A DNA stretch of 64,000 bases from Clostridiales bacterium (GTDB taxonomy: Bacteria > Bacillota > Clostridia > Lachnospirales > Lachnospiraceae): NCBI GenBank assembly GCA_018376135.1, contig JAHABX010000011.1:38587-102586 (forward strand), given 5' to 3'. Both the position numbers and the translations under genes were made by a program. How positions within the stretch are numbered: position 1 is the first letter of the stretch; each line of letters opens with the position of its first letter. Of the stretch, positions 26,105 through 35,158 are shown in pieces. The notes beneath the pieces were generated by a model. That model ran no database searches. It saw only the letters and a program-made list of their open reading frames with translations, and had not been told where the DNA came from.

Positions 26105-26656
26105 TTATTTGTTTAACTCTTTGATGCCGCCCCATTTCTGATCCTTCTCAGAAATCGTCAGCTCCAGGCCCTCCGGAATCGGCCATTCCACACCGATCTC
26201 AGGGTCATTCCACGCAAGACCGCCCTCGTCATTGGGATGATAAAAGTCCGTGCATTTGTAAGCAAACTCCGCATAATCAGACAGAACCAGAAAACCGTGG
26301 GCAAAATTCTTCGGGATAAAAAACTGCTTCTTATTCTCTGCAGAAAGCAGCACACCGTACCATTTGCCATAGGTACTGGATTCCGGGCGGAGATCTACCG
26401 CCACATCAAACACCTCTCCGCTGACCACGCGCACCAGCTTGTCCTGAGGGTAATTGATTTGAAAATGCAGTCCTCTGAGCACACCCTTCTTGGACGCAGA
26501 CTGATTGTCCTGTACAAATTCCATGTCAATGCCTGCTGCCGCATAATCATTATAATTATAAGTCTCCATGAAATATCCGCGCTCATCTCCGAATACGGTC
26601 GGAGTGATTACCTTTAATCCTTCAATCTCACAGGTCTCTACTGTAATCTTTCCCAT
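26105..26656 (-). CDS. rfbC: dTDP-4-dehydrorhamnose 3,5-epimerase
   Basis: Third step of dTDP-L-rhamnose synthesis: converts dTDP-4-keto-6-deoxyglucose to dTDP-4-keto-rhamnose. 183 residues with cupin-fold motifs: DERGYFMETYN, FVQDNQSASKKGVLRGLHFQ (active-site His), VVSGEVFDVAVDLRPES, FIPKNFAHGFLVLS and YKCTDFYHPNDEGGLAWNDPEIGV. Follows rfbA by 21 nt in the glycan operon. The two other genes of the pathway (rfbB, rfbD) are not present in this window, so the set must be completed elsewhere if rhamnose is made. Confidence 0.98.
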   Translation of the reverse strand: MGKITVETCEIEGLKVITPTVFGDERGYFMETYNYNDYAAAGIDMEFVQDNQSASKKGVLRGLHFQINYPQDKLVRVVSGEVFDVAVDLRPESSTYGKWYGVLLSAENKKQFFIPKNFAHGFLVLSDYAEFAYKCTDFYHPNDEGGLAWNDPEIGVEWPIPEGLELTISEKDQKWGGIKELNK

Positions 26657-26677
26657 TCTTCTCTTCCTCTTCCTATC

Positions 26678-27547
26678 CTATAATCCGTTCGCAACATCCA
26701 CCAGATACTGTCCGTATGCAGTCTTCATCAGCGGCTCTGCCAGCTTCAGAAGCTGTTCTCTGTCAATAAATCCTCTGCGGTACGCGATCTCCTCAATGCA
26801 GGACACATAAAGCCCCTGACGCTTCTGCATGGCAGCCACGAAATCTGCAGCGTCCAGCAATGCATCATGATTGCCCGTATCCAGCCATGCAAAGCCTCTT
26901 CCCAGCGTCTCCACATGAAGGGTTCCCCGGCGCAGGTACTCGTTGTTGATACTGGTGATCTCGATCTCGCCACGGGCGGACGGCTTCACATTCTTTGCGA
27001 TCTCCACCACATCATTGTCATAGAAATAAAGTCCGGGAACTGCATAGTTGGACTTTGGATTCTCCGGCTTCTCCTCAATGGACACTGCCATGCCGTTCTC
27101 ATCGAACTCCACCACGCCGTACTCTCTCGGATCACGCACATAATAACCGAAAATAGTCGCACCCTTCTCGTTTGCAGCCACCTTCTTCAGCACCTGAGAA
27201 AAGCTCTGTCCATAGAAAATATTATCCCCAAGGATCAGCGCCACACTGTCCTTTCCAATGAAATCTGCGCCAATGATAAACGCATCCGCCAGTCCTCTTG
27301 GCTGCTCCTGCACTGCATATTCAAATCTCATGCCAAGCTGGCTTCCGTCTCCTAAAAGATCCTCAAATACCGGAAGGTCTCTCGGGGTGGAGATGATCAG
27401 CACCTCACGGATGCCCGCCAGCATCAGAATCGAAAGCGGGTAATAGATCATCGGCTTATCGTAAACCGGCATAATCTGTTTGGATACGGCTTTGGTCAGC
27501 GGATACAGTCTTGTTCCGGAGCCTCCTGCTAAAATAATTCCTTTCAT
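26678..27547 (-). CDS. rfbA: Glucose-1-phosphate thymidylyltransferase
   Basis: First step of dTDP-rhamnose and related deoxysugar synthesis: glucose-1-phosphate plus dTTP gives dTDP-glucose. 289 residues from the ATG at 27545-27547, chosen because AGGAGG lies about 9 nt upstream; an earlier in-frame TTG lacks such spacing. Motifs: GIILAGGSGTRLYPLTKAVSKQ (nucleotide binding), KPMIYYPLS, LILGDNIFYG, EEKPENPKSNYAVPGLYFYD and the C-terminal helix pair EEIAYRRGFIDREQL. Second gene of the operon, 13 nt after the secreted Asp-box protein gene. Confidence 0.98.
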   Translation of the reverse strand: MKGIILAGGSGTRLYPLTKAVSKQIMPVYDKPMIYYPLSILMLAGIREVLIISTPRDLPVFEDLLGDGSQLGMRFEYAVQEQPRGLADAFIIGADFIGKDSVALILGDNIFYGQSFSQVLKKVAANEKGATIFGYYVRDPREYGVVEFDENGMAVSIEEKPENPKSNYAVPGLYFYDNDVVEIAKNVKPSARGEIEITSINNEYLRRGTLHVETLGRGFAWLDTGNHDALLDAADFVAAMQKRQGLYVSCIEEIAYRRGFIDREQLLKLAEPLMKTAYGQYLVDVANGL

Positions 27548-27560
27548 GTTCAAATCCTCC

Positions 27561-28553
27561 TTATTCTTCTATCGTACGGAGCAGTAGATCACAGTCCGTC
27601 AGAAAGTTTCTGGCAAACAGAAAATGGGTCTGTCCGCCCTCTTTTTTTACTTCATAAAGCCTTACTGCATGATTATCCGGCATCTCCACCGTCCGGTACA
27701 TGCTGACCGGCTCAAATTCCCCGGTAAAATCCGCGTAATACGCGCTTGCGCCCTGATAACTCTCTCCCACACAGGCATAATCACTGCTGAGATACAGCCT
27801 CCAGCCTGACTCTGTGGGTTCACAGCCTGCCATCTCATTATCCGCCACAGCCGGGAGCAGCTCCTTTGGCTCACTCCAGGACTCTCCTCCATCCGAAGAC
27901 TCCATGACACAGACCGCCGACGGTCCCTTATCATACTCTTCCTTCTCGAAAAAGTAATACAGCACGCCGTCCAGATAGCGAATATCCCCATCCTCCAGAT
28001 TCTGTTTCCGGCTGATGATGTCCGTCACATATTCCCAGTCCGTAAGATCTTCCGAGCGATACAGCTTTACCGTATAGGTTCCGTTCTCCCCGTCCGGAGA
28101 CGGATTATTAATGGTACCCTCAATGGCTGTATGGGTCAGAAGCCACTCATCCTCTGTCCGGATCAGGATCGGATCAATGGCAAGCATGTCCGTGGCAACT
28201 GCCACCTGGTCATCCAGAAGCTCATTCTCCATACTCAGACGCAGGACATGGGTCTCATTGGCATGATTGCTGTAAACAACCGCCCATCCCGGATCCGCTC
28301 CGGAAGTATCCTCCTGTACATACAGCCAGGAAGCCGAAAGCCCGTCAAAGGTCTTTACCACCTGCCCGTCCATATCCAGAATACAGATACCCTCATCCAC
28401 ACTGGTAATGATCTGATCCCCGAGGAATTTCGCGTCTGCATTGTGAAACTGCGGCAGTGTAAAACCATTTTCCTCCACGCCGGTTGTCCCAAATGCAAGC
28501 GCCCCTGTGCAGATCACCGAACCAATGACCGGAATCCATAATTCTCTCTTCAT
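27561..28553 (-). CDS. Secreted sialidase-fold (Asp-box) protein
   Basis: 330 residues. An N-terminal hydrophobic segment (about 6-22) suggests a signal anchor or export signal. The remainder is beta-rich with propeller features: LYVQEDTSGADPGWAVVYS, LIRTEDEWLLTHTAI, RSEDLTDWEYVTDI and a true Asp box SSDGGESWSEP near 220. The fold matches sialidase/BNR or five-bladed glycosidase families, but no clear catalytic Arg triad was identified, so enzyme activity is unproven. It opens the second glycan operon, directly before rfbA, suggesting a role in recognising or trimming the surface glycan. Confidence 0.7.
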   Translation of the reverse strand: MKRELWIPVIGSVICTGALAFGTTGVEENGFTLPQFHNADAKFLGDQIITSVDEGICILDMDGQVVKTFDGLSASWLYVQEDTSGADPGWAVVYSNHANETHVLRLSMENELLDDQVAVATDMLAIDPILIRTEDEWLLTHTAIEGTINNPSPDGENGTYTVKLYRSEDLTDWEYVTDIISRKQNLEDGDIRYLDGVLYYFFEKEEYDKGPSAVCVMESSDGGESWSEPKELLPAVADNEMAGCEPTESGWRLYLSSDYACVGESYQGASAYYADFTGEFEPVSMYRTVEMPDNHAVRLYEVKKEGGQTHFLFARNFLTDCDLLLRTIEE

Positions 28554-28604
28554 ATGGTTTCCTCACCATCATTCCTTTCCGTATTTTGCATTGCATTTGG
28601 ATTG

Positions 28605-28633
28605 ATTATAACATTATTACAGATTTATTACAA
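28605..28633 (-). promoter_or_regulatory. Promoter of the second glycan operon
   Basis: Leftward extended -10 TGTTATAAT (hexamer complement of 28605-28610), 17-nt spacer, -35 TTGTAA (28628-28633). It lies about 50 nt upstream of the Asp-box protein ATG, which has a GGTGAGG ribosome site. No terminator was noticed before 18287, so the operon may run about 10 kb. Confidence 0.75.
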
Positions 28634-28684
28634 GCACCGTGGATTTTTCCGCCTGAGGCTCTTATTTTTTGACCGCAGCCATGC

Positions 28685-28690
28685 TATAAT
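28685..28690 (+). promoter_or_regulatory. Extended -10 element for the ArnT-like gene
   Basis: Plus-strand TGCTATAAT with the hexamer at 28685-28690. No good -35 at 17 nt, which the extended -10 may compensate. A short hairpin (GCGGCT with AGCCGC, about 28708-28729) follows in the leader. Confidence 0.6.
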
Positions 28691-28749
28691 AGAAAGATCA
28701 AAGTCAGCGGCTTCCGGACCAGCCGCCGAATATCCATATGGGAGGAATT

Positions 28750-30243
28750 ATGAAACGACTTTATAATAGCTGTCTTCGGCTGATTGAAGCATACTACTGG
28801 ATCTTCTTTGCGCTCCTGACCCTGATGATCGGTTTTTTGTGCTTCCGTTGTCTGGGTATCCAATATATTGATTCCTGGGATGAAGCACGGCACGGCATCT
28901 CTGCCTATGAAATGATGCAAAACGGCAATTACCTGATCAACACCTTTATGAATGAGCCGGATTACTGGAACGTGAAGCCGCCTCTTTCCTTTTTAAGTAT
29001 TGCTGCCGGCTTTGCCATGTTCGGATATACGGCTGTGGGACTCCGTTTTTTCTCTGCGCTGGCATACCTGCTGGCTTCTGTCTGCACCGGATTATTTGCC
29101 AGGCGCTACGGAAAACTGACTTCCCTTTTAACCATGGGATTCCTCGCTGCCAATTATTTCCCGTTTAAAGCACATCTGGTACGTGCCGGAGATGCGGACA
29201 GTCTGTACCTTCTGCTGTTCACCCTTGCTATGCTTGCCATGCTGAAGATACGGGAAGACCAGCGCTGGCTCTATGCCTGCGGACTTTGCTTTTCCCTGGC
29301 CTTTCTGACCAAAAGCTTCCATGCGGGAATGATCGCCGCTGTGGGAGGGCTTTTCCTGCTCCTGTCCGGAGAACTGAAAAGGATAAAGCTGCGCCGCTTC
29401 ATCGGATTTCTTGCCTGCTCTTTGCTGCCCATGCTTATCTGGGCAGTGCTGCGGTATCAGTATGACGGCGCCGCCTTCTTCCAATACATGTACGAAGCAG
29501 ATATTGCCGGAAGAACTGCCGCCGGAGGACTGGAAGGCCACGGATTTCCCTTTAACTTTTACCTGACTTCGATTTTCTGGAATTTTGACTACATCTATGG
29601 CTGGCTGACCCTGGTCGTACTCCTCGGCATCCTGTATCTGCTGATCCGCCCCCTCCGGGAGACAGACATGCCCATGCCCAGGTCCGACACACTGGGGATC
29701 CTCCTGTGGCTCTTGATCCCGCTGCTTGGTTTCTCTCTGGTATCCACCAAGCTTATGTGGTATGTCTACCCCTGCACGGTTCCCCTCTGCCTTCTGGCAG
29801 CGGTCTTTCTTGGCAGATTTCTGACTGCAGATCAGCTCTGGTCTCCGGTTCCGGTACTGACAGCACTGATCCTACTTGCAGGCAGCGCCGGCTTCATCTG
29901 GAATAATTACGAGGACAACGTGCGCGGCGCACACTCCAACGATCTGCAGACCTTTCTCATGGAGCAGTTTGACCAGGAGGATCCCCTGACAGGCTCCACA
30001 GTCTATCTGGATGCCTATGACCCCTTCCTCTACGGGAACACGACCCGCTGGGAACAGAACAACCGTCTGCTCGCCATGATGGAAGGCGATCTGAACTGTC
30101 AGGACGGCGGCGCACAGGCATTTATGGCGCATTCCGGGAACTGCCTGCTGATTCTCTCCGTCCCGTTTCTGGAAACTTATCCGGAACTGGAAGCCTTTGA
30201 TATACTGGCAGATAACGGACAATATCTGCTGATACAGAAGTAG
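28750..30243 (+). CDS. ArnT/PMT-like membrane glycosyltransferase (GT39/GT83 type)
   Basis: 497 residues from the ATG at 28750, preceded by GGGAGG; an ATG four codons earlier overlaps this ribosome site. About ten hydrophobic helices span 15-405. The first outer loop has the family acid motif SWDEARHGISAYEMMQNGNYLINTFMNEPDYWNVKPPLSFL, where the Asp-Glu pair is the expected catalytic site for lipid-phosphate sugar donors. A soluble C-terminal domain (about 405-497) faces outside. It probably adds a sugar to a surface lipid, glycan or protein. Divergent from the second glycan operon, so related function is likely but not proven. Confidence 0.88.
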   Translation: MKRLYNSCLRLIEAYYWIFFALLTLMIGFLCFRCLGIQYIDSWDEARHGISAYEMMQNGNYLINTFMNEPDYWNVKPPLSFLSIAAGFAMFGYTAVGLRFFSALAYLLASVCTGLFARRYGKLTSLLTMGFLAANYFPFKAHLVRAGDADSLYLLLFTLAMLAMLKIREDQRWLYACGLCFSLAFLTKSFHAGMIAAVGGLFLLLSGELKRIKLRRFIGFLACSLLPMLIWAVLRYQYDGAAFFQYMYEADIAGRTAAGGLEGHGFPFNFYLTSIFWNFDYIYGWLTLVVLLGILYLLIRPLRETDMPMPRSDTLGILLWLLIPLLGFSLVSTKLMWYVYPCTVPLCLLAAVFLGRFLTADQLWSPVPVLTALILLAGSAGFIWNNYEDNVRGAHSNDLQTFLMEQFDQEDPLTGSTVYLDAYDPFLYGNTTRWEQNNRLLAMMEGDLNCQDGGAQAFMAHSGNCLLILSVPFLETYPELEAFDILADNGQYLLIQK

Positions 30244-30306
30244 GTATTATTTTGTAATCATGAAATGTACGGCGAATCGCCCTGATTGAAAATCAAGAAT
30301 TTTCAT

Positions 30307-30351
30307 AAAAAATACCGTGCCGCAGATCCCCATCTGCGGCACGGTATTTTT
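30307..30351. terminator. Bidirectional terminator
   Basis: Perfect long stem AATACCGTGCCGCAGAT / ATCTGCGGCACGGTATT with a 4-nt C-rich loop and A/T runs on both sides. It ends the ArnT-like gene (plus) and the DUF1540 gene (minus). Confidence 0.95.
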
Positions 30352-30371
30352 ACTTCATCTCTGCTTTTCTT

Positions 30372-30692
30372 CTATTTACATTCTGCTTTAAATGTTGCAC
30401 ACTCCGTCTGCTCACACTTACATGCACTGGGTCCTGCCACCTGAATACATTCCGCATTACATTTGTAGGAATGATTATAGCGGCAGTTCGTTGCATCACA
30501 GCCCACCTCTGTTGGCTTGCTCGGAATATCATCTGCATTGCGGGCGCCGTCTGTCCGTCTTTCACGGAAGCTCTCACAGCAGGTCTCATCCGTTACCTTT
30601 GCATTCTGTCCGCCCACATGAATATTATCCTTGCAGCAGCAGCTTTCCTTGTTATAGGTACAGGTTACAACAGAACAATCCAATTTTGTCAT
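30372..30692 (-). CDS. DUF1540 cysteine-rich protein
   Basis: 106 residues with two DUF1540 modules (about 3-42 and 63-102), each about 40 residues with a C-x(5)-C pattern: LDCSVVTCTYNKESCCCKDNI ... CCESF and VGCDATNCRYNHSYKCNAECI ... CATF. Thirteen cysteines suggest metal binding, probably zinc. No signal peptide. These proteins are common in Clostridia and sometimes sporulation linked, but the role is unknown. The gene lies 79 nt after purL and is followed by a strong terminator. Its ribosome site GAAGGAGG can pair with an upstream complementary sequence. Confidence 0.9.
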   Translation of the reverse strand: MTKLDCSVVTCTYNKESCCCKDNIHVGGQNAKVTDETCCESFRERRTDGARNADDIPSKPTEVGCDATNCRYNHSYKCNAECIQVAGPSACKCEQTECATFKAECK

Positions 30693-30697
30693 GGTTT

Positions 30698-30743
30698 CTT
30701 CCTCCTTCAGATTTTTACAGTTATAGTATCCGAAGGAGGGAAG
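30698..30743 (-). promoter_or_regulatory. Hairpin that could mask the DUF1540 ribosome site
   Basis: CTTCCTCCTTC (30698-30708) and GAAGGAGGGAAG (30732-30743) form an 11-bp stem with one bulged base around a 23-nt loop. In the leftward mRNA the 3' arm is the Shine-Dalgarno itself, so folding would hide it. Function depends on the transcript starting upstream of 30743, which was not determined. Confidence 0.55.
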
Positions 30744-30771
30744 AAAATTATGCGGAGATTTTTATTTTCAA

Positions 30772-33700
30772 TTATTTAAAATATTCTACGCCGGACTCAA
30801 AGATCTTCAGATCCTGCTCCCCATAGATATTGACAGCCACTGCCTCACCGCGGCGCTCAGAGTGCGCCATCTTGCCAAGCACACGTCCGTCCGGGCTGGT
30901 GATACCTTCGATAGAAGCGTAGGAACCGTTCACATTCCATTCCTCGTCCATGGTCGGATTGCCGTTCAGATCCACATACTGAGTAGCTACCTGTCCATTG
31001 GCGAACAGCTTATCGATCCACTCCTTCGGTGCAACAAAACGTCCCTCACCATGAGAAGCCGGGTTCACATAGACTCCGCCAAGCTCTGCGCCTGCAAGCC
31101 ACGGGGACTTGTTGGTCACCACCTTGGTGTAGACCATCTTGGAAATATGACGACCGATGGTATTGAAGGTCAGGGTCGGAGAATCCTCCTTCTGTCCTAC
31201 GATCTCACCATACGGCACAAGACCAAGCTTGATCAGCGCCTGGAAGCCGTTGCAGATACCAAGTGCCAGTCCGTCTCTCTCCTGCAGCAGCTTCATGACT
31301 GCTTCCCTGATCTTCTCATTCTGGAACGCAGTCGCGAAGAACTTGGCAGAGCCATCCGGTTCGTCACCGGCGGAGAAGCCGCCCGGGAACATGATGATCT
31401 GTGCCTGACTGATTGCTTTCTCAAATGCATCCACGGATTCACGGATATCACTCTCGCTCAAATTCCGGAATACCTTGGTCACCACGTCTGCTCCCGCACG
31501 CTCAAATGCCTTCGTGCTGTCGTACTCACAGTTGGTACCCGGGAATACCGGGATGAAGACTGTCGGTCTTGCCACTTTATGCTTACATACATAGATGCTG
31601 TCAGCCTTATAGACCGGCGTATCCAGCATGTCCTTATCCTTCACTGCCACCGTCGGGAATACCTTCTCAAGTGTTCCGGTCCATGCGCCAAGTGCCTCTT
31701 CCATACTGATGGAAACATTGCCGTAGGAGAATCCGCTCTCGGTCACCTCACCGATCAGAGTATAGGTGATGGACAGCTCGCCCACCTTTCCGTCCGGAAC
31801 CTCTGCCACAATGCATCCAAAGCCTGCTGCAAAAGCATCTCTCGGATCCAGATTATGCTCCAGCTTCACGCCCAGCCTGTTGCCGAACGCCATCTTGCTG
31901 ACCGCTGCCACGATACCCTTGCTGTCAAGAGCATAGGCGGAAATGATCTTTCCGGCTTTCACATCCTCGAAAAACTTCCCGTACTGATCCATGATCTGTG
32001 CGTAATCCGGCAGATCATATGCATCTCTGTCGATCTTCAGAAGGACCAGCTTATTTCCTGCCTTCTTCAGCTCCGGTGTAATGATATGCTTATGGCTTGC
32101 AATATCCACCGCGAAGGACACCAGAGTCGGAGGTACATCGATATCATTGAATGTACCGGACATACTGTCCTTTCCTCCGATGGACGGGAGTCCAAAGCCC
32201 ATCTGTGCACTGTAGGCACCCAGAAGTGCTGCGAACGGCTGGCTCCAGCGATGCGGATCCTCGGTCATTCTGCGGAAATACTCCTGGAAGGTAAAACGGA
32301 TCCTGCTGTAGTCTCCGCCGGAAGCAACGATCTTTGCCACAGATTCCAGCACCGCATAGACTGCACCATGATACGGAGACCAGGTGGACAGATACGGATC
32401 AAATCCGTAGCTCATCATGGTTACGGTATCCGTCTTTCCCTTCAGTACCGGAAGCTTCGCCACCATGGTCTGAGTCTCCGTCAGCTGATATTTACCGCCG
32501 TAAGGCATAAATACACTTCCTGCTCCGATGGAACCGTCGAACATCTCAACCAGTCCCTTCTGGGAGCAGACATTCAGATCCTTCAGGGTATTCAGCCATG
32601 CTTCTCTCACATCGCCTACTTCTCTTCTTACAAAATATTTATCTGTCTCAGAGGGCATATCCACTGCAACGGTGGTCTCCTGATGAGCTCCGTTGGTATC
32701 CAGGAATGCGCGGGAGATATTCACGATCTCCTTGTCTCTCCACTTGAGCACCAGTCTCGGGGACTCTGTCACCTCTGCCACGCATACGGATTCCAGATTC
32801 TCCTCCACTGCATATTTCATAAATTCATCCACATCTTTTGCGTCAACAACCACTGCCATACGCTCCTGGGACTCGGAGATCGCGATCTCTGTTCCATCCA
32901 GACCAGCGTACTTCTTCGGCACCTTATCCAGATTCACGATCAGACCGTCTGCCAGCTCACCGATCGCTACAGACACTCCGCCTGCACCAAAGTCGTTGCA
33001 CTTCTTGATCAGACGGGTCACTTCAGGACGACGGAACAGTCTCTGGATCTTACGCTCGGTCGGCGCATTTCCCTTCTGTACCTCTGCACCGCAGGTCTCG
33101 ATGGATTCCTCTGTGTGTACCTTGGAGGAACCGGTTGCTCCGCCGCAGCCGTCACGTCCGGTACGTCCGCCCAGCAGGATGATGATGTCTCCCGGATCAG
33201 AAGTCAGACGCTTCACATCCTTTCTAGGAGCCGCACCCATGACCGCACCGATCTCCATACGCTTTGCAACGTAATTCGGATGATAGATCTCTTTTACATA
33301 GCCGGTAGCCAGACCGATCTGATTACCGTAGGAGCTGTAGCCGCTTGCCGCACCGCGGACCAGCTTCTTCTGCGGAAGCTTTCCTTTTAAAGTCTCAGAC
33401 ATGGATGCCGTAGGATCTGCCGCACCGGTCACACGCATTGCCTGATATACATAGGTACGTCCTGACAGCGGGTCACGGATGGCACCGCCCAGACAGGTAG
33501 CAGCACCTCCGAAGGGCTCGATCTCCGTTGGATGGTTGTGAGTCTCGTTCTTGAAGTTCACAAGCCACTCTTCCACTTCTCCGTCTACTTCCACCGGAAC
33601 CACGATGGAGCATGCATTGATCTCATCGGATTCTTCCTGATCCTGTAATTTTCCTTCTTTTTTCAGCTTTCTCATAGCCATCAGAGCCAGATCCATCAGG

Positions 33701-34515
33701 CAGACAAACTTGTCCTTTCTGCCCTTGAAGATCTCTTCTCTGTCTGCCAGATACTGCTTATAGGTTCCTTCGATAGGAGCCCTGTAATAACCATCCTCAA
33801 AAGCCACGTCTGTAAGCTCAGTGGAGAAGGTGGTATGACGGCAGTGATCAGACCAGTAGGTATCCAGTACACGGATCTCTGTCATGGACGGATCACGTTT
33901 CTCTTCCTTCTTAAAATAATTCTGAATGTGCAGGAAATCCTTGAAGGTCATTGCCAAATTCAGAGAATCATAAAGCTCCCGCAGGCTCTCCTCGTTCATA
34001 TCCTGGAAGCCATCGAAGATCTTCACATCCTCCGGCTCCTCAAATACCGTCACCAAAGTATCCGGCTTTACCATATTGGTCTCACGGGAATCCACCGGAT
34101 TAATACAGAAGGACTTGATCGCCCCCAGCTCCTCTGAGGTCACGGTCCCTTCGATCACATAGACCGTCGCTGTACGGATCACCGGGTTCTCCGATGAATT
34201 GAGGAACTGTACACACTGTACTGCGGAATCTGCTCTCTGGTCAAACTGTCCCGGAAGGAATTCCACACCGAAAACCGATGCATTTTCTGCTGTCTCAAAA
34301 CTCTCCTCATACAGCATATCTACCGGCGGCTCACTGAATACTGTGCGGCACGCCTTCTCAAAGGTCTCGTCCGTAATATTTTCCACATCATAACGGATCA
34401 GCACCCGGACGCCAGTTACTGTCTGGATTCCAAGGTAGCTCCTGATCTCTTCCTGCAGCTCTTTTGCTTTTACTGCAAATGCCTCTTTTTTCTCTACAAA
34501 GACACGTCTTACCAT
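30772..34515 (-). CDS. purL: Phosphoribosylformylglycinamidine synthase, single chain
   Basis: Fourth step of purine synthesis: FGAR plus glutamine and ATP gives FGAM. About 1247 residues from the ATG at 34513-34515, which follows a clear GGAGGT site; an earlier in-frame codon is inside the leader. Domains: PurS-like N-terminus (about 1-160), linker, two AIRS-type ATP-binding halves (about 215-950, with NHPTEIEPFGGAATCLGGAIRD and GGRTGRDGCGGATGSS), and a C-terminal class I glutaminase (about 985-1247) with PGTNCEYDS, nucleophile Cys in LGICNGFQAL and SHGEGRF. Stands alone, not in a pur cluster. Confidence 0.98.
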   Translation of the reverse strand: MVRRVFVEKKEAFAVKAKELQEEIRSYLGIQTVTGVRVLIRYDVENITDETFEKACRTVFSEPPVDMLYEESFETAENASVFGVEFLPGQFDQRADSAVQCVQFLNSSENPVIRTATVYVIEGTVTSEELGAIKSFCINPVDSRETNMVKPDTLVTVFEEPEDVKIFDGFQDMNEESLRELYDSLNLAMTFKDFLHIQNYFKKEEKRDPSMTEIRVLDTYWSDHCRHTTFSTELTDVAFEDGYYRAPIEGTYKQYLADREEIFKGRKDKFVCLMDLALMAMRKLKKEGKLQDQEESDEINACSIVVPVEVDGEVEEWLVNFKNETHNHPTEIEPFGGAATCLGGAIRDPLSGRTYVYQAMRVTGAADPTASMSETLKGKLPQKKLVRGAASGYSSYGNQIGLATGYVKEIYHPNYVAKRMEIGAVMGAAPRKDVKRLTSDPGDIIILLGGRTGRDGCGGATGSSKVHTEESIETCGAEVQKGNAPTERKIQRLFRRPEVTRLIKKCNDFGAGGVSVAIGELADGLIVNLDKVPKKYAGLDGTEIAISESQERMAVVVDAKDVDEFMKYAVEENLESVCVAEVTESPRLVLKWRDKEIVNISRAFLDTNGAHQETTVAVDMPSETDKYFVRREVGDVREAWLNTLKDLNVCSQKGLVEMFDGSIGAGSVFMPYGGKYQLTETQTMVAKLPVLKGKTDTVTMMSYGFDPYLSTWSPYHGAVYAVLESVAKIVASGGDYSRIRFTFQEYFRRMTEDPHRWSQPFAALLGAYSAQMGFGLPSIGGKDSMSGTFNDIDVPPTLVSFAVDIASHKHIITPELKKAGNKLVLLKIDRDAYDLPDYAQIMDQYGKFFEDVKAGKIISAYALDSKGIVAAVSKMAFGNRLGVKLEHNLDPRDAFAAGFGCIVAEVPDGKVGELSITYTLIGEVTESGFSYGNVSISMEEALGAWTGTLEKVFPTVAVKDKDMLDTPVYKADSIYVCKHKVARPTVFIPVFPGTNCEYDSTKAFERAGADVVTKVFRNLSESDIRESVDAFEKAISQAQIIMFPGGFSAGDEPDGSAKFFATAFQNEKIREAVMKLLQERDGLALGICNGFQALIKLGLVPYGEIVGQKEDSPTLTFNTIGRHISKMVYTKVVTNKSPWLAGAELGGVYVNPASHGEGRFVAPKEWIDKLFANGQVATQYVDLNGNPTMDEEWNVNGSYASIEGITSPDGRVLGKMAHSERRGEAVAVNIYGEQDLKIFESGVEYFK

Positions 34516-34559
34516 GCTATTTACCTCCATCGTAAAGTGTATACTGCAATATATAATTC

Positions 34560-34588
34560 ATCATACCACACTTTTTGTGATTAGTAAA
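34560..34588 (-). promoter_or_regulatory. purL promoter
   Basis: Leftward extended -10 TGGTATGAT (hexamer complement of 34560-34565), 17-nt spacer, -35 TTTACT (34583-34588), about 45 nt before the ATG. The region 34590-34660 is very AT-rich and may act as an UP element. No purine riboswitch was recognised in the leader. Confidence 0.65.
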
Positions 34589-34673
34589 TTTAATATGTAT
34601 AAATTATTTTATTATTTATACTTATCAATTCTTCTATTTTTATCATCTGTCCAATAAATCTGCCGCACATCAA

Positions 34674-34710
34674 AAATCCCGGCTCCAAAACGCTGTCCTG
34701 GAACCGGGAT
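34674..34710 (-). terminator. Terminator of the cooS-like operon
   Basis: Stem ATCCCGGYTCCA with its partner and a loop of about 13 nt, followed leftward by TTTTT. It lies 12 nt after the hemerythrin stop codon. Confidence 0.9.
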
Positions 34711-34722
34711 ATTCTCATTTTC

Positions 34723-35145
34723 TTACAGTCTCTCTGCCTCTGTCTTCATATTCTTATAAGAAGCCACAGAGCAGTCAAAGCCTTTAATATGACGGTACAG
34801 CCAGTCGATTACATTCTTGTTGACTGCCGATACAAATGCATCTGTAGGACCTTCCTCTTCCTCCAGCATGTCATGAAGCTCTGCCACAGCCTGCTTGAAA
34901 TCTGCGTGCTGCTTCTTATGCTCTGCAATACCCGGATAAGAGATCTCCTCCTGAAGCTTCTCCTCTGCTCCGAAATGGAACTCTGTGTAGTCTGCAAGAT
35001 AATCCAGCATCTTGATTGCTTCCAGCTTTCCTCCGCTCTGCTCACAGCAGCCCACTAATTTGTTGATCTTATCGATCAGCTCCTTGTGCTGTGCATCGAT
35101 CATATCATTACCGGTTACAAGACTTTCATCAAATTCTGCATACAT
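34723..35145 (-). CDS. Bacteriohemerythrin
   Basis: 140 residues from the ATG at 35143-35145, which has AAGGAGG upstream; longer in-frame starts lie in the previous gene. Single hemerythrin four-helix domain with every di-iron ligand visible: His20, His57, Glu61, His76, His80, His119 and Asp124. It binds O2 reversibly, and in anaerobes usually senses, stores or scavenges oxygen. It starts 13 nt after the FAD oxidoreductase stop and precedes the operon terminator, so it is co-transcribed with the cooS-like genes. Protection of oxygen-sensitive metal clusters is the likely, but inferred, role. Confidence 0.95.
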   Translation of the reverse strand: MYAEFDESLVTGNDMIDAQHKELIDKINKLVGCCEQSGGKLEAIKMLDYLADYTEFHFGAEEKLQEEISYPGIAEHKKQHADFKQAVAELHDMLEEEEGPTDAFVSAVNKNVIDWLYRHIKGFDCSVASYKNMKTEAERL

Positions 35146-35158
35146 TGGCGCTTCCTCC

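Noticed and set aside
30862..33390. Very long open frame on the plus strand opposite purL
   Set aside because: It mirrors the codon pattern of purL, has no family resemblance and no ribosome site; purL itself is certain.
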